The position numbers were made by a program, and so were the translations under genes. Shown here piece after piece: positions 25,031 to 33,360 of a stretch of 45,029 bases of DNA (positions within the stretch are counted from its first letter, which is position 1; the number at the start of each line of letters is the position of its first letter). This stretch comes from Clostridia bacterium (GTDB lineage: Bacteria; Bacillota; Clostridia; Oscillospirales; Acutalibacteraceae), in contig JAFQKN010000014.1 of assembly GCA_017396895.1 (NCBI GenBank), positions 1-45,029 on the forward strand, in the 5' to 3' direction. The notes beneath the pieces were generated by a model that worked only from the letters and a program-made list of their open reading frames with translations, searched no databases and was not told the DNA's origin.

Positions 25031-25453
25031 TTGAATATTATGCGATTTTTAACCCCGAAAGCGGAAGTGGAATATCTGGAATCGGATTTCACTTTGCGTC
25101 AGGGGCTTGAAAAAATGAAATACCACGGGTATGCCGAAATCCCCGTGATCGATGAAAAAGGACGCTATTTCGGATCCGTTACGTTGGGCGATTTTCTGTG
25201 GGCACTGTATGACGATGACAATCCCAAACGTGCCGAACTTGAAAAACTGCCTCTGAAAAACATCATCCGTCCCGACTATAACCCCTGTGTAACGGGAAAT
25301 GTATCCATTGATGCGGTACTGAACAAGGCCATTACGCAGAATTTTGTGCCCGTCGTGGACGACAGAGGTGTTTTTATCGGCATTATCAAGCGCAGTACCA
25401 TCATTCGCTATCTTGCAACGGTAAAAACCGATCTGCAAAACCAAGAAAACTGA
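25031..25453 (+). CDS. Two-CBS-domain protein
   Basis: Start TTG 25031 is preferred: AGGTGA at 25019-25024 is 6 nt away, whereas TTG 25025 abuts it and ATG 25040 is too distant. The 140-residue cytosolic protein consists of two CBS domains, one ending IPVIDEKGRYFGSVTLGDFL and the second FVPVVDDRGVFIGIIKR. CBS pairs usually bind adenine nucleotides such as AMP, ATP or SAM and regulate a partner. No catalytic domain is attached, so the partner is unknown. It follows uxaC by 39 bp and precedes a DUF2079 membrane protein by 17 bp. Confidence 0.82.
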   Translation: MNIMRFLTPKAEVEYLESDFTLRQGLEKMKYHGYAEIPVIDEKGRYFGSVTLGDFLWALYDDDNPKRAELEKLPLKNIIRPDYNPCVTGNVSIDAVLNKAITQNFVPVVDDRGVFIGIIKRSTIIRYLATVKTDLQNQEN

Positions 25454-25470
25454 TTCTGTGAGGCATTCCA

Positions 25471-27354
25471 ATGAATCTTTTCGGACGTTTTTCTCAAAAA
25501 AATAAGACACAAAATACGGTCGAACAGCCCGCAAAACGGCGGTTCGGCCGCCTTTCCGCTTTGAGCGAAAAAGGATTGCAAACACTCGCCGCCTTCGCAC
25601 TGTCCCCTGCATTTTTCATTGTGCTTGCTTTTGATGCGTTCCTGTCGGCAAGTATCATTTCCCACTTGTTTGGAAATGATTTCGGCACAAAACAGTTTAC
25701 GGACAGTGTGTATCTTCCGCTGTACGTTACGGTCTTCGGTGTCGTTTTCGTTTTGCTGACGGCCCTGACCGCGGCACTGAAAACGCAGAAGATCGGGCAT
25801 TGGACGATGCTCGTCCTGACGGCTCTGTATGCCTGCATTCTGTCTGCGGAAGAAACACGCAATCTGTATTTCTGCATCGCAATCGGTGTTGTCGTTTTTA
25901 TTGCGGCGAAATACCTGTGCGCGCAGGACAAACTGTCACTGAGCAAAGTACAACTCTCCGATCAGGCAAGTGTTGTTCTGCTGACGGTCGGCTGTGTCGG
26001 CTTTACCGCCGTTGTGGGACTTGCAACAGTGGTGCGATACACCAATTTCGGCGGTGCTACTTTTGATTTGGGTATATTCACGCAGATGTTTGAATATATG
26101 CGCACCACGGGCATTCCTTACACCACGGTGGAACGCGATGGGCTTGTCAGCCACTTTGCGGTGCATTTTTCGCCCGTTTTTTATCTGCTTTTGCCCGGCT
26201 ATATGCTCTGGAGTCATCCTTCTTATCTGCTTGTGATGCAAGCATTGGCCGTTGCCCTTTGCGTGTTCCCGTTGCGCCGCATCTGCCGCCGCATGGGGCT
26301 TTCTTCCCTTGCAAGCACGGCTGTGGGATTGATATGGCTGTTTTATCCGTCCACGGCACTGGGTTGCTGTAATGACTTCCACGAAAATAAGTTTTTACCG
26401 CTGTTTTTGTTCTGGCTGATTGCGATGCTTCTCGAAAACAAGCGCATCGGCATTGCCGTTTTTACTTTACTTTCCCTTTCGGTCAAAGAAGATGTGGCCG
26501 TATACATCGTCACATTAGGTCTTTTCTGGCTGTTTTACAGCAAGAAAAAGGGAACGGGATTTGCCCTCATTGCGGCGGCCATGGCATGGTTCGTTTTTGC
26601 AACAAAAATGATCGAACACTTCGACGGAGAGCCGATGATCTCGCGTTTCAGTGCCTACTACCCGGAAAACGACAGTTCATGGTTCGGCATCATTAAAACG
26701 GTGGTGCTCAACATCGGCTATCTTTTGACCATGATCATGAATGCCGAGCGAATGGAATTTTTACTGTGGATGTTCCTTCCCATTCTGTTTGCCCCGTTTT
26801 TGGCCAAAAATGCCCGTAATCTGCTGTTATTACTGCCGATGCTGGTGATCAACCTCATGCCCACGTTGGCTACGCAATACGACGTTTTTTATCAGTATAC
26901 GTACGGTCCCGCAACGCTTATTGTGTTTGCATCCGTTTTGGCTTTCTCACAGATGAAAGACGAAACACGCCGCTTCTGTATTACCGCATCGGTGCTGTTG
27001 TGTATGGTGTTCGGTGTGGGCAGCTCGGCTGTAAAATTCGGTTATTACTTCAAAAGTGCAAATGCGCACAGGCAGGACATCATTCTCAGCGAGGAATTGC
27101 TTGACAGCATTCCCGCAGATGCAACGATCACGGCAAGGGACTACGTTGTGCCGCATCTGTATGACCGCAAAGAACTTTACACTGTTCCGAACCATTACAG
27201 TGAACTGACGACCACCGATTATTACGTTGTGGACAAACGGCAGGACGGCAACAAATACAACATCCGCATGGAAGAATTCATAAACAGCAACGAATACGAG
27301 CTGATCATGGAGCAGGGGTATTTGCAACTGTGGGAATACACGGGTGAGCGGTAA
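25471..27354 (+). CDS. DUF2079-type polytopic membrane protein (glycosyltransferase-like fold)
   Basis: The 627-residue protein has roughly 12-14 membrane segments. The DUF2079 signature appears as FGGATFDLGIFTQMFEY, then GLVSHFAVHFSPVFYLLLP, CCNDFHENKFLPLFLFW and LSVKEDVAVYI. Asp and Glu/His residues lie at the loop positions where GT-C type lipid-linked glycosyltransferases hold theirs. The hydrophilic C-terminal part (about 540-627, SIPADATITARDYVVPHLYDR) would face outside. A role in decorating cell-surface polymers is plausible, but no substrate is known. Last gene of the plus-strand run, followed by a terminator. Confidence 0.82.
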   Translation: MNLFGRFSQKNKTQNTVEQPAKRRFGRLSALSEKGLQTLAAFALSPAFFIVLAFDAFLSASIISHLFGNDFGTKQFTDSVYLPLYVTVFGVVFVLLTALTAALKTQKIGHWTMLVLTALYACILSAEETRNLYFCIAIGVVVFIAAKYLCAQDKLSLSKVQLSDQASVVLLTVGCVGFTAVVGLATVVRYTNFGGATFDLGIFTQMFEYMRTTGIPYTTVERDGLVSHFAVHFSPVFYLLLPGYMLWSHPSYLLVMQALAVALCVFPLRRICRRMGLSSLASTAVGLIWLFYPSTALGCCNDFHENKFLPLFLFWLIAMLLENKRIGIAVFTLLSLSVKEDVAVYIVTLGLFWLFYSKKKGTGFALIAAAMAWFVFATKMIEHFDGEPMISRFSAYYPENDSSWFGIIKTVVLNIGYLLTMIMNAERMEFLLWMFLPILFAPFLAKNARNLLLLLPMLVINLMPTLATQYDVFYQYTYGPATLIVFASVLAFSQMKDETRRFCITASVLLCMVFGVGSSAVKFGYYFKSANAHRQDIILSEELLDSIPADATITARDYVVPHLYDRKELYTVPNHYSELTTTDYYVVDKRQDGNKYNIRMEEFINSNEYELIMEQGYLQLWEYTGER

Positions 27355-27415
27355 AATACGGGATGTATACCGTAAAATTGTTTCGCAAACCGCAAAACCG
27401 CTGATATATACGTAA

Positions 27416-27447
27416 AGACCGCCTCGGACGGGCATCCGGGGCGGTCT
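27416..27447. terminator. Terminator between convergent DUF2079 and giant LRR genes
   Basis: AGACCGCC (27416-27423) pairs with GGCGGTCT (27440-27447). TGATTTT follows on the plus strand, and TTTACG follows on the minus strand. It lies between two converging genes and probably serves both. Confidence 0.75.
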
Positions 27448-27465
27448 GATTTTATGTATGCGGCT

Positions 27466-30400
27466 TTATTCGTCCACTTTTTCGGCAAGAATGTCAGAGA
27501 GTTTCCAGAACGGTGTCAGGCCTTCGGTGTGTACGGTTCCGCAATCGCAGGAACTGTTGATACCAAACATTCTGCGGATAAATTGGATGATCTTATAAAC
27601 AAAGCGATTGAATACATCCGTATGGTGGCAGGTGCATTCGCATTCTTCCACGCTGATATAAACGCTGTTACCGCAAACGTCACAGACTTCGTCACCGTCT
27701 TCGTCAATATGCGGCAGTTTTGAACCCTTATCCGTTACGGTCTTTCTCTTACCGCAACCGCGATCACAAAGAGCAGTCTTTGTTCCGTCTTCTTCACATG
27801 TCGCATCATTGTTGGAAACGTAGTTGGTGAAAGAGTGACCGAGGGCGGGCACGCTCTGTTCATTTTCAGCACCGCATCCGCGATCACAGACAGCCTTTTC
27901 CAAACCGCTGTTTTCGCAATCGGGGGCAAGTACTTCTTCATATTTTGTGAACGAATGACCGAGGGCGGGCACTTCGCGTTCGTCTGTTGCCTGACAGCCG
28001 TGATCGCAGTAAGCAATTTCAAGTCCCGCGTTTGCGCAATCGGGGGCAACGGTCTGTTCGTATTTGGTGAACGAATGACCGAGTGCATCGACCGTCACGG
28101 TCTCTCTGCTGAGTTCGGCACCGCAGACGTCACAGTAAACAACGAGGTCATAAGAACCGTCTTTTTCGCAATCAGCGGCAACTTCGTTTTCTTTGACCGC
28201 TTCAAGCGGTGTATGACCGAGGGCTTCGCCGGTAACGGGAGTTCTTTCGAGTTCAGCACCGCAAACATCACAGTAAACAACGAGGTCATAAGAGCCTGCG
28301 GTTACACAGTCGGCTCCGACAATGTTTTCCTTGACCGCTTCAAGCGGTGTATGACCGAGGGCGGTCACTTCGCGTTCGTCTGTTGCCTGACAGCCGTGAT
28401 CGCAGTAAGCAATTTCAAGTCCTGCGTTTTCACAATCGGGGGCAACGGTCTGTTCGTATTTGGTGAACGAGTGACCGAGTGCATTGACCGTCACGGTCTC
28501 TCTGCTGAGTTCGACACCGCAGACGTCACAGTAAACAACGAGATCATAAGAACCGTCTTTTTCGCAATCAGCGGCAACTTCGTTTTCTTTGACCGCGTTC
28601 AACGGTGTATGACCGAGAGCTTCTCCGGTGACGGCAGTTCTTTCGAGTTCGTCACCGCAGACGTCACAGTAAACAACGAGATCGTAAGAGCCTGCGTTTA
28701 CACAGTCGGCTCCGACGATGTTTTCCTTGACCGCTTCACGCGGTGTGTGACCGAGGGCGGTCACTTCGCGTTCGTCTGTTGTCTGACAGCCGTGATCGCA
28801 GTAAGCAATTTCAAGTCCTGCGTTTTCGCAATCGGGAGCGACGGTCTGTTCGTATTTGGTGAACGAGTGACCGAGAGCATCTTCCGTTACGGTTTCTCTT
28901 TCGAGTTCGTCACCGCAGACGTCACAGTAAACGACGAGATCGTAAGAGCCGTCTTCTTCACAGGTAGCGGCAACTTCGTTTTCTTTGACCGCTGCCGAAG
29001 GAGTATGTTCATGTCCGGCTACTTCCCGTTCATCCGTAGCACCGCAACCGTTGTCACAGTAAGCAACTTCCATGCCGGGTTTTGCGGCAGAGGGTTCATA
29101 GGTTGTGAACGAATGGCCGAGGGCGGGAATTTCCTTTTCATCGGTCGCATCACAGCCGTTACGTCTGCAGGAGGCAACTTTCTTACCGGGATTTTCACAA
29201 TCGGGAGCCACGGTCTGTACGTAATCACCGAAAACATGGCCGAGGGCGGGCACTTTGATGGTTGCTCTGTGCAGTTCTTTGTTACAGCCTTCATCTGCAC
29301 AGTATACAACAAGGTCATAAGAGCCTTCCGTTTCGCAGGTTGCGGCAACTTCATTTTCCTTGAGATGTGCCGCCGGGGTATGATCTTCGGGCATGGCACC
29401 CAAAGAAGCGAACGTGCGATTGTATTTCGTGGCATATGTTTGGGCCGTGGAGTCTTCATAACCACCGATCGCCAGATATTGAGAGCTCTTGATGGTGTCT
29501 GCACTGTCGTAAATTTCACAGTTCGGATTATAAAATTCAATGTAATAGAAATAATTATTACCACCGGGGGTAACGATCGAATCGAACGCATTCGCTCCCA
29601 CACTTGTTACGGTATAGGGAACATTCAGATAGTACATATAGAATGTGCCGTAGCCTTGAACGGTTTGCTTTACAGTAGTGGTACGCACAGCACAGCCGTA
29701 GAAGGCGTTTTCACCGATCGTTGTGACCGTCGGCAAAAATACGAAGGAATCATCCTTCTTGCCCTGCGGATGGCAGACCAGCTTGCTCATATCTTTGCTG
29801 TAAAGCACGCCGTCATAAGCGGTATAGGACGCATTGTTTTCATCAACGGTAAAGCGCATAAGGCTTTCACAGTCGCAGAAAGCAGTGACGTCAATGCTTG
29901 TAACGGTACTTGACAACGTAACGTCCGTCAGATTTGTACAACCCATGAAAGCATGTCCGTTGAGAGCCGTAACACCTTCACCTATGACCAAGGAACGGAT
30001 CCGTGAACGGAGAGAATTCCAGGAAGGAACGTCATATTCACCGATATTCAGTGCACCCGTGCCGTTGATGCTGAGAGCACCGTCATTGTGCAACACCCAC
30101 GTCAGGTTGTCCGAACAGGTACCGAAGACAGCGGCATCAAACGGAATGTCTCCCTCTCCCGGCCATGCGACAAAGGAGTAGGACGGGTAGCCTTGCGAGT
30201 TTTCGACATAGGCCTGTGCATCGGATCCGGCATAGCCGTAAATAGTCTTATAGGAAGACATGATGCTGGAACCGATCTCACATTCACGGGCAAGAATGAC
30301 AGGATTCAGATTTGTCGAGCTGAACGCCCAGTTACCGATACTCGTTACGCTTGCGGGCACCGCCAGAGCCCACAGTCGATCGCAACTGTAAAATGCATCT

Positions 30401-32685
30401 TCACCGATGCTCGTAAGCACGCTGTCCTGTGCAAAGGATACGACCTGCAGATTGTCACAGTCAGAAAATGCATCTTCTGCAATTTCGGTCACACTTGCGG
30501 GAATGGTAACGACCGTGAGATAATCATTGTTTTTGAACGCACCGACCGCGATCACACGCACGGTGTCCGCAATTTCGTAGGAGGCGGCATCCTTACCCTG
30601 CGGATACAAAAGCAATGCGGTTTTGTCCTTGTTATACAGCACACCGTCCTGCGTTGCGTAGTTTTCATTGTCGGCATCAACGGTAATGCTTGTGAGAGAC
30701 GTGCAATAAAATGTATTCTCATTCAGTTGCGTCACGGATGCGGGGACGGTGAGGTTTTCAACATAGCTGTTATCAAAAGCGTAAGTGAAAACCGTTGTAA
30801 CCGTGTCGGGAACCGTGAACGACGTGTCCTTTTTTGCCACGGGATACAAACCCAAGGTCGTCTGCTGTTTGTCATACAGCACACCGTCTGCGGAAGAATA
30901 TACCGTATTGCCTTCTTCCACGTGAATGCTTTCGAGTGTGCGGCAATTGTAAAATGCATTCGTCGAAATACCGGTCACGGAAGCAGGGATCGTAACGCTT
31001 GTCAGCACAGTGCCTTGAAACACATAGGACGGGAGTTGCGTAAGATTGGCGGGAATATTTATGTCGGCAAGGGAGTAGCAGTTCTGGAATGCACGGCTGC
31101 CGATCTTCGTCACCGTATCGGGAAGCGCAATGCTCTCCAAAACTTGGCAATTGTAGAATGCAGAAGAACCGATGTCTGTCAGTTGACTGCCTTCACCGAA
31201 CGTAATGTTTGTTAAATAGTAGCAGCAATAGAACGCCTGCGAGCCTATGCTCACCACACTGTCCGGAATTGCGATCTCATTCAATGCATTACAATAATAG
31301 AATGCATCGGATGCAATTGTTCTTGTTCCTTCACGGATGTTGATTTCACCCGTAAAGTCGGAGTTAACAGCCAGCAGGCTTGAACCGCAGTAAAGCACAC
31401 CGTCCGTCCAGTTGGCTGCATCATTATAATAAGCGGTTCCCTCCAATGCATCCGCACCGACACTTGTTACGCTGTCGGGAAATGCAATCGTGTTAAGAGC
31501 CGAGCAACCGTAGAACGCACGAGCACCGATGCTCGTTACGCTGTCGGGAATGGTCACCGAGGTCAGTGCGGTACAACCGGAAAATGTTCTGTCACCGATG
31601 CTCGTTACGCTGTCAGGAACGGTAACCGAGGTCAGCGAGGTACAATTTTCGAACGCATAATTGCCGATGCCCGTCACGCTGTCGGGAATGGTCACCGAGG
31701 TCAGCGAGGTACAATTTTCGAACGCATAATTGCCGATGTCCGTCACGCTGTCGGGAATGGTCACCGAGGTCAGTGCGGTACAACCGGAAAATGTGCTGTT
31801 ACCGATGCTCGTTACGCTGTCAGGAACGGTAACCGAGGTCAGCGAGGTACAATTTTCGAACGCATAATTGCCGATGCTCGTTACGCTGTCGGGAATGGTC
31901 ACCGAGGTCAGTGCGGTACAACCGGAAAATGTGCTGGCACCGATGCTTGTAATGCTGTCGGGAATGGTAACACCCGTAAGCGAAGTACAATCGGAAAATG
32001 CGCCGCCTACAATCATTGTCGTGCCGTCTCTGACGGTAAACGTACCTGCAATCTCGGGTTTAACACCCATAAGCACGGATCCGCAATAAAGCACACCGTC
32101 GGTCCAGTTGGCTTCGTCTGCATAGTACGCCGTACCCTCCAACACAGATGCACCGAAGTACGTCACCCCGGCAGGAAAGTCAATATCCGTAAGAGAGGAG
32201 CACTGGTAAAATGCGCCGTCATAAACCGTTTTCAGTTGACTTTCACCTTCAAAGATAACTTTCTCAAGCGCGGTACAATTAGCGAATGCAAACATGCCGA
32301 TTTCGGCTACGTCTGCGCAAACAGTGACTTGTGTCACGGCTGTACAACCGATAAACGCGACAGCCTCTATGTTTGTTATGCCGTCTTCAATCACGATGCT
32401 GCGAACGGATTCCGCAAGCGACAGCCATCCGGGCTTACCATCACCGAAAAGAGGTACTTCTTCCATTTCCCCCGAGCCGGAGATCGTCAGCACGCCATCC
32501 GTATCCAGATTCCACGTCAGATTGTCACCCCACGTGCCCGAAGTGGGTACTTCTTCGGCAAAAGCAGGCAGTGCAAAGTCAATACCGTTCATCGGCAAAC
32601 CGACGAAACCCGCAAGCGGTGCACAGGTGAGCAACATGACCGTAACCAGTAAAATGCTGAGCCATTTTTGCAGTTTCTGATTCAT
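27466..32685 (-). CDS. Giant secreted BspA-like LRR protein with Cys-rich repeats and CxCxCH tail
   Basis: ATG 32685 with GGAGGG upstream gives 1739 residues and a clear signal peptide (LQKWLSILLVTVMLLTCAP, cleavage near AFA43); the frame runs on to 32832 but lacks a ribosome site there. Residues 47-850 are BspA/LRR_5 repeats after a GDNLTWNLDTDGVLTISG module. A second copy of that module (near 853) heads a shorter LRR block. Residues ~1105-1650 are tandem 40- and 46-residue Cys repeats (YDLVVYCDVCG and LEIAYCDHGC types) arranged as a 132-residue super-repeat. The C-terminus (1682-1719) has the form C-x-C-x-C-H, an amphipathic helix FNRFVYKIIQFIRRMFGI, then C-x-C-G-x-x-H. It is probably a surface adhesin or sensor whose tail may bind metal or anchor the protein; there is no LPXTG or SLH. 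It is transcribed divergently from an XRE regulator with overlapping promoters. Confidence 0.85.
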   Translation of the reverse strand: MNQKLQKWLSILLVTVMLLTCAPLAGFVGLPMNGIDFALPAFAEEVPTSGTWGDNLTWNLDTDGVLTISGSGEMEEVPLFGDGKPGWLSLAESVRSIVIEDGITNIEAVAFIGCTAVTQVTVCADVAEIGMFAFANCTALEKVIFEGESQLKTVYDGAFYQCSSLTDIDFPAGVTYFGASVLEGTAYYADEANWTDGVLYCGSVLMGVKPEIAGTFTVRDGTTMIVGGAFSDCTSLTGVTIPDSITSIGASTFSGCTALTSVTIPDSVTSIGNYAFENCTSLTSVTVPDSVTSIGNSTFSGCTALTSVTIPDSVTDIGNYAFENCTSLTSVTIPDSVTGIGNYAFENCTSLTSVTVPDSVTSIGDRTFSGCTALTSVTIPDSVTSIGARAFYGCSALNTIAFPDSVTSVGADALEGTAYYNDAANWTDGVLYCGSSLLAVNSDFTGEINIREGTRTIASDAFYYCNALNEIAIPDSVVSIGSQAFYCCYYLTNITFGEGSQLTDIGSSAFYNCQVLESIALPDTVTKIGSRAFQNCYSLADINIPANLTQLPSYVFQGTVLTSVTIPASVTGISTNAFYNCRTLESIHVEEGNTVYSSADGVLYDKQQTTLGLYPVAKKDTSFTVPDTVTTVFTYAFDNSYVENLTVPASVTQLNENTFYCTSLTSITVDADNENYATQDGVLYNKDKTALLLYPQGKDAASYEIADTVRVIAVGAFKNNDYLTVVTIPASVTEIAEDAFSDCDNLQVVSFAQDSVLTSIGEDAFYSCDRLWALAVPASVTSIGNWAFSSTNLNPVILARECEIGSSIMSSYKTIYGYAGSDAQAYVENSQGYPSYSFVAWPGEGDIPFDAAVFGTCSDNLTWVLHNDGALSINGTGALNIGEYDVPSWNSLRSRIRSLVIGEGVTALNGHAFMGCTNLTDVTLSSTVTSIDVTAFCDCESLMRFTVDENNASYTAYDGVLYSKDMSKLVCHPQGKKDDSFVFLPTVTTIGENAFYGCAVRTTTVKQTVQGYGTFYMYYLNVPYTVTSVGANAFDSIVTPGGNNYFYYIEFYNPNCEIYDSADTIKSSQYLAIGGYEDSTAQTYATKYNRTFASLGAMPEDHTPAAHLKENEVAATCETEGSYDLVVYCADEGCNKELHRATIKVPALGHVFGDYVQTVAPDCENPGKKVASCRRNGCDATDEKEIPALGHSFTTYEPSAAKPGMEVAYCDNGCGATDEREVAGHEHTPSAAVKENEVAATCEEDGSYDLVVYCDVCGDELERETVTEDALGHSFTKYEQTVAPDCENAGLEIAYCDHGCQTTDEREVTALGHTPREAVKENIVGADCVNAGSYDLVVYCDVCGDELERTAVTGEALGHTPLNAVKENEVAADCEKDGSYDLVVYCDVCGVELSRETVTVNALGHSFTKYEQTVAPDCENAGLEIAYCDHGCQATDEREVTALGHTPLEAVKENIVGADCVTAGSYDLVVYCDVCGAELERTPVTGEALGHTPLEAVKENEVAADCEKDGSYDLVVYCDVCGAELSRETVTVDALGHSFTKYEQTVAPDCANAGLEIAYCDHGCQATDEREVPALGHSFTKYEEVLAPDCENSGLEKAVCDRGCGAENEQSVPALGHSFTNYVSNNDATCEEDGTKTALCDRGCGKRKTVTDKGSKLPHIDEDGDEVCDVCGNSVYISVEECECTCHHTDVFNRFVYKIIQFIRRMFGINSSCDCGTVHTEGLTPFWKLSDILAEKVDE
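27955..28990 (-). repeat. 396-bp tandem super-repeat inside the giant LRR gene
   Basis: The block coding for LGHSF recurs at 28071-28080, 28467-28476 and 28863-28872, exactly 396 bp apart. Each period codes a 46 + 46 + 40 residue triple of Cys-containing units. Copies are nearly identical at DNA level, pointing to recent duplication or ongoing recombination. Confidence 0.85.
31541..31990 (-). repeat. 69-bp tandem repeats coding 23-residue LRR units
   Basis: CTGTCGGGAA or CTGTCAGGAA recurs at 31541, 31610, 31679, 31748, 31817, 31886 and 31955, always 69 bp apart. Each unit codes one leucine-rich repeat such as IPDSVTSIGNYAFENCTSL. Two unit types (FSGCTAL and FENCTSL) are mixed in the order S-E-S-E-E-S. 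Confidence 0.9.
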
Positions 32686-32832
32686 CTTAAGATTCCCTCC
32701 AAATAATATTGTATATATTGCAAACACCGATTTTTGTTTTCTCCACATATTTACACAAAAGCAAACCGCTGTGCAAAAAAATACAATTGCGGTGAATATG
32801 CGAGAAAGTATAATACACGGTGAATTATTCAT

Positions 32833-32861
32833 ATTATAAATCGATTTTTTCGCATTGTCAA
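32833..32861 (-). promoter_or_regulatory. Consensus promoter for the giant LRR gene
   Basis: On the minus strand: TTGACA (32861-32856), 17-bp spacer, TATAAT (32838-32833), a perfect match to the sigma-A consensus. The leader to ATG 32685 is about 140 nt. Its -35 box overlaps both the -35 of the divergent XRE gene and the palindrome at 32860-32874. Confidence 0.75.
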
Positions 32862-32882
32862 GTGAATTTCACTTTTTACAAT
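32855..32882 (+). promoter_or_regulatory. Promoter of the XRE regulator gene
   Basis: TTGTCA (32855-32860), 16-bp spacer, TACAAT (32877-32882). A second possible promoter (TTGCGG 32787-32792, TATAAT 32809-32814) lies upstream. The first is better placed, about 75 nt before ATG 32963. Confidence 0.65.
32860..32874. promoter_or_regulatory. Palindromic operator candidate AAGTGAA-T-TTCACTT
   Basis: A perfect 7-bp inverted repeat around a central T lies inside the spacer of the XRE gene's promoter. Its left edge touches the -35 box of the divergent LRR gene's promoter. Position and symmetry are those expected for an autoregulated XRE-family repressor. Confidence 0.6.
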
Positions 32883-32962
32883 GTTTTACGCAGGGAATTT
32901 CTCGTTTATCATTGATTACAGAAAAGCGAAAAACTCTTTTCGCTGTGACGGAGGAACGCACA

Positions 32963-33304
32963 ATGTATCTGGATTACAAAAAAGTCGGTTCGCGCATCGC
33001 CGCACGGCGTAAAGAACTGGGACTCAAACAGTGGCAGGTCAACGAGATGGCAGGGCTGAGCGACAAATACCTTTCAAATATTGAGCGCGGAACATCGGTG
33101 ATGAGTTTGGATGTTCTGATGAAACTGTGCACGGTTCTGCAAACCACACCCGACAATCTGTTGTTGGGTGCATTGACCGAACCTGCACACGAAAAAGAAA
33201 GTTGTTTGTACAATAATAAGATTCGCAATCTCAATGAAACGCAAAAGAAACTGGCAAGCAGCCTGTTGGATTGGATCGCTTCGCTGAATTTTTCAACACA
33301 ATAA
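32963..33304 (+). CDS. XRE-family helix-turn-helix transcriptional regulator
   Basis: ATG 32963 follows GGAGGA (32950-32955) by 7 nt; the frame is open from 32855, but that part contains the promoter. The 113-residue protein has a Cro/C1-type HTH at residues 8-66 (VGSRIAARRKELGLKQWQV, then LSDKYLSNIERGTSVMSLD). A short C-terminal helix region (NLNETQKKLASSLLDWIASL) probably mediates dimerisation. It resembles small clostridial regulators of this type (MSLDVLMKLCTVLQTTPDNLLLG). The palindrome between its promoter and that of the giant LRR gene suggests it controls both. A strong terminator follows. Confidence 0.88.
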   Translation: MYLDYKKVGSRIAARRKELGLKQWQVNEMAGLSDKYLSNIERGTSVMSLDVLMKLCTVLQTTPDNLLLGALTEPAHEKESCLYNNKIRNLNETQKKLASSLLDWIASLNFSTQ

Positions 33305-33309
33305 AAAAC

Positions 33310-33342
33310 CTCCGGAAAGCACGTCAAAAATGCTTTCCGGAG
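33310..33342. terminator. Bidirectional terminator between XRE and GH3 genes
   Basis: CTCCGGAAAGCA (33310-33321) and TGCTTTCCGGAG (33331-33342) form a perfect 12-bp stem. TTCTGTTTT follows on the plus strand and GGTTTTTTAT on the minus strand, so it serves both converging genes. Confidence 0.9.
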
Positions 33343-33360
33343 TTCTGTTTTATTGCATAA

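Noticed and set aside
27835-29913. Long open frame (692 codons) on the plus strand
   Set aside because: It is antisense to the Cys-repeat part of the giant LRR gene. Its repeats mirror that gene's DNA repeats, and it has no ribosome site or recognisable domain.
31541-31990. Regular repeats that could suggest CRISPR
   Set aside because: The 69-bp units are contiguous without unique spacers, stay in frame and encode leucine-rich repeats.
32686-32832. N-terminal extension of the giant LRR protein to ATG 32832
   Set aside because: There is no ribosome site there, it would place extra residues before a standard signal peptide, and the mRNA would begin almost at the codon.
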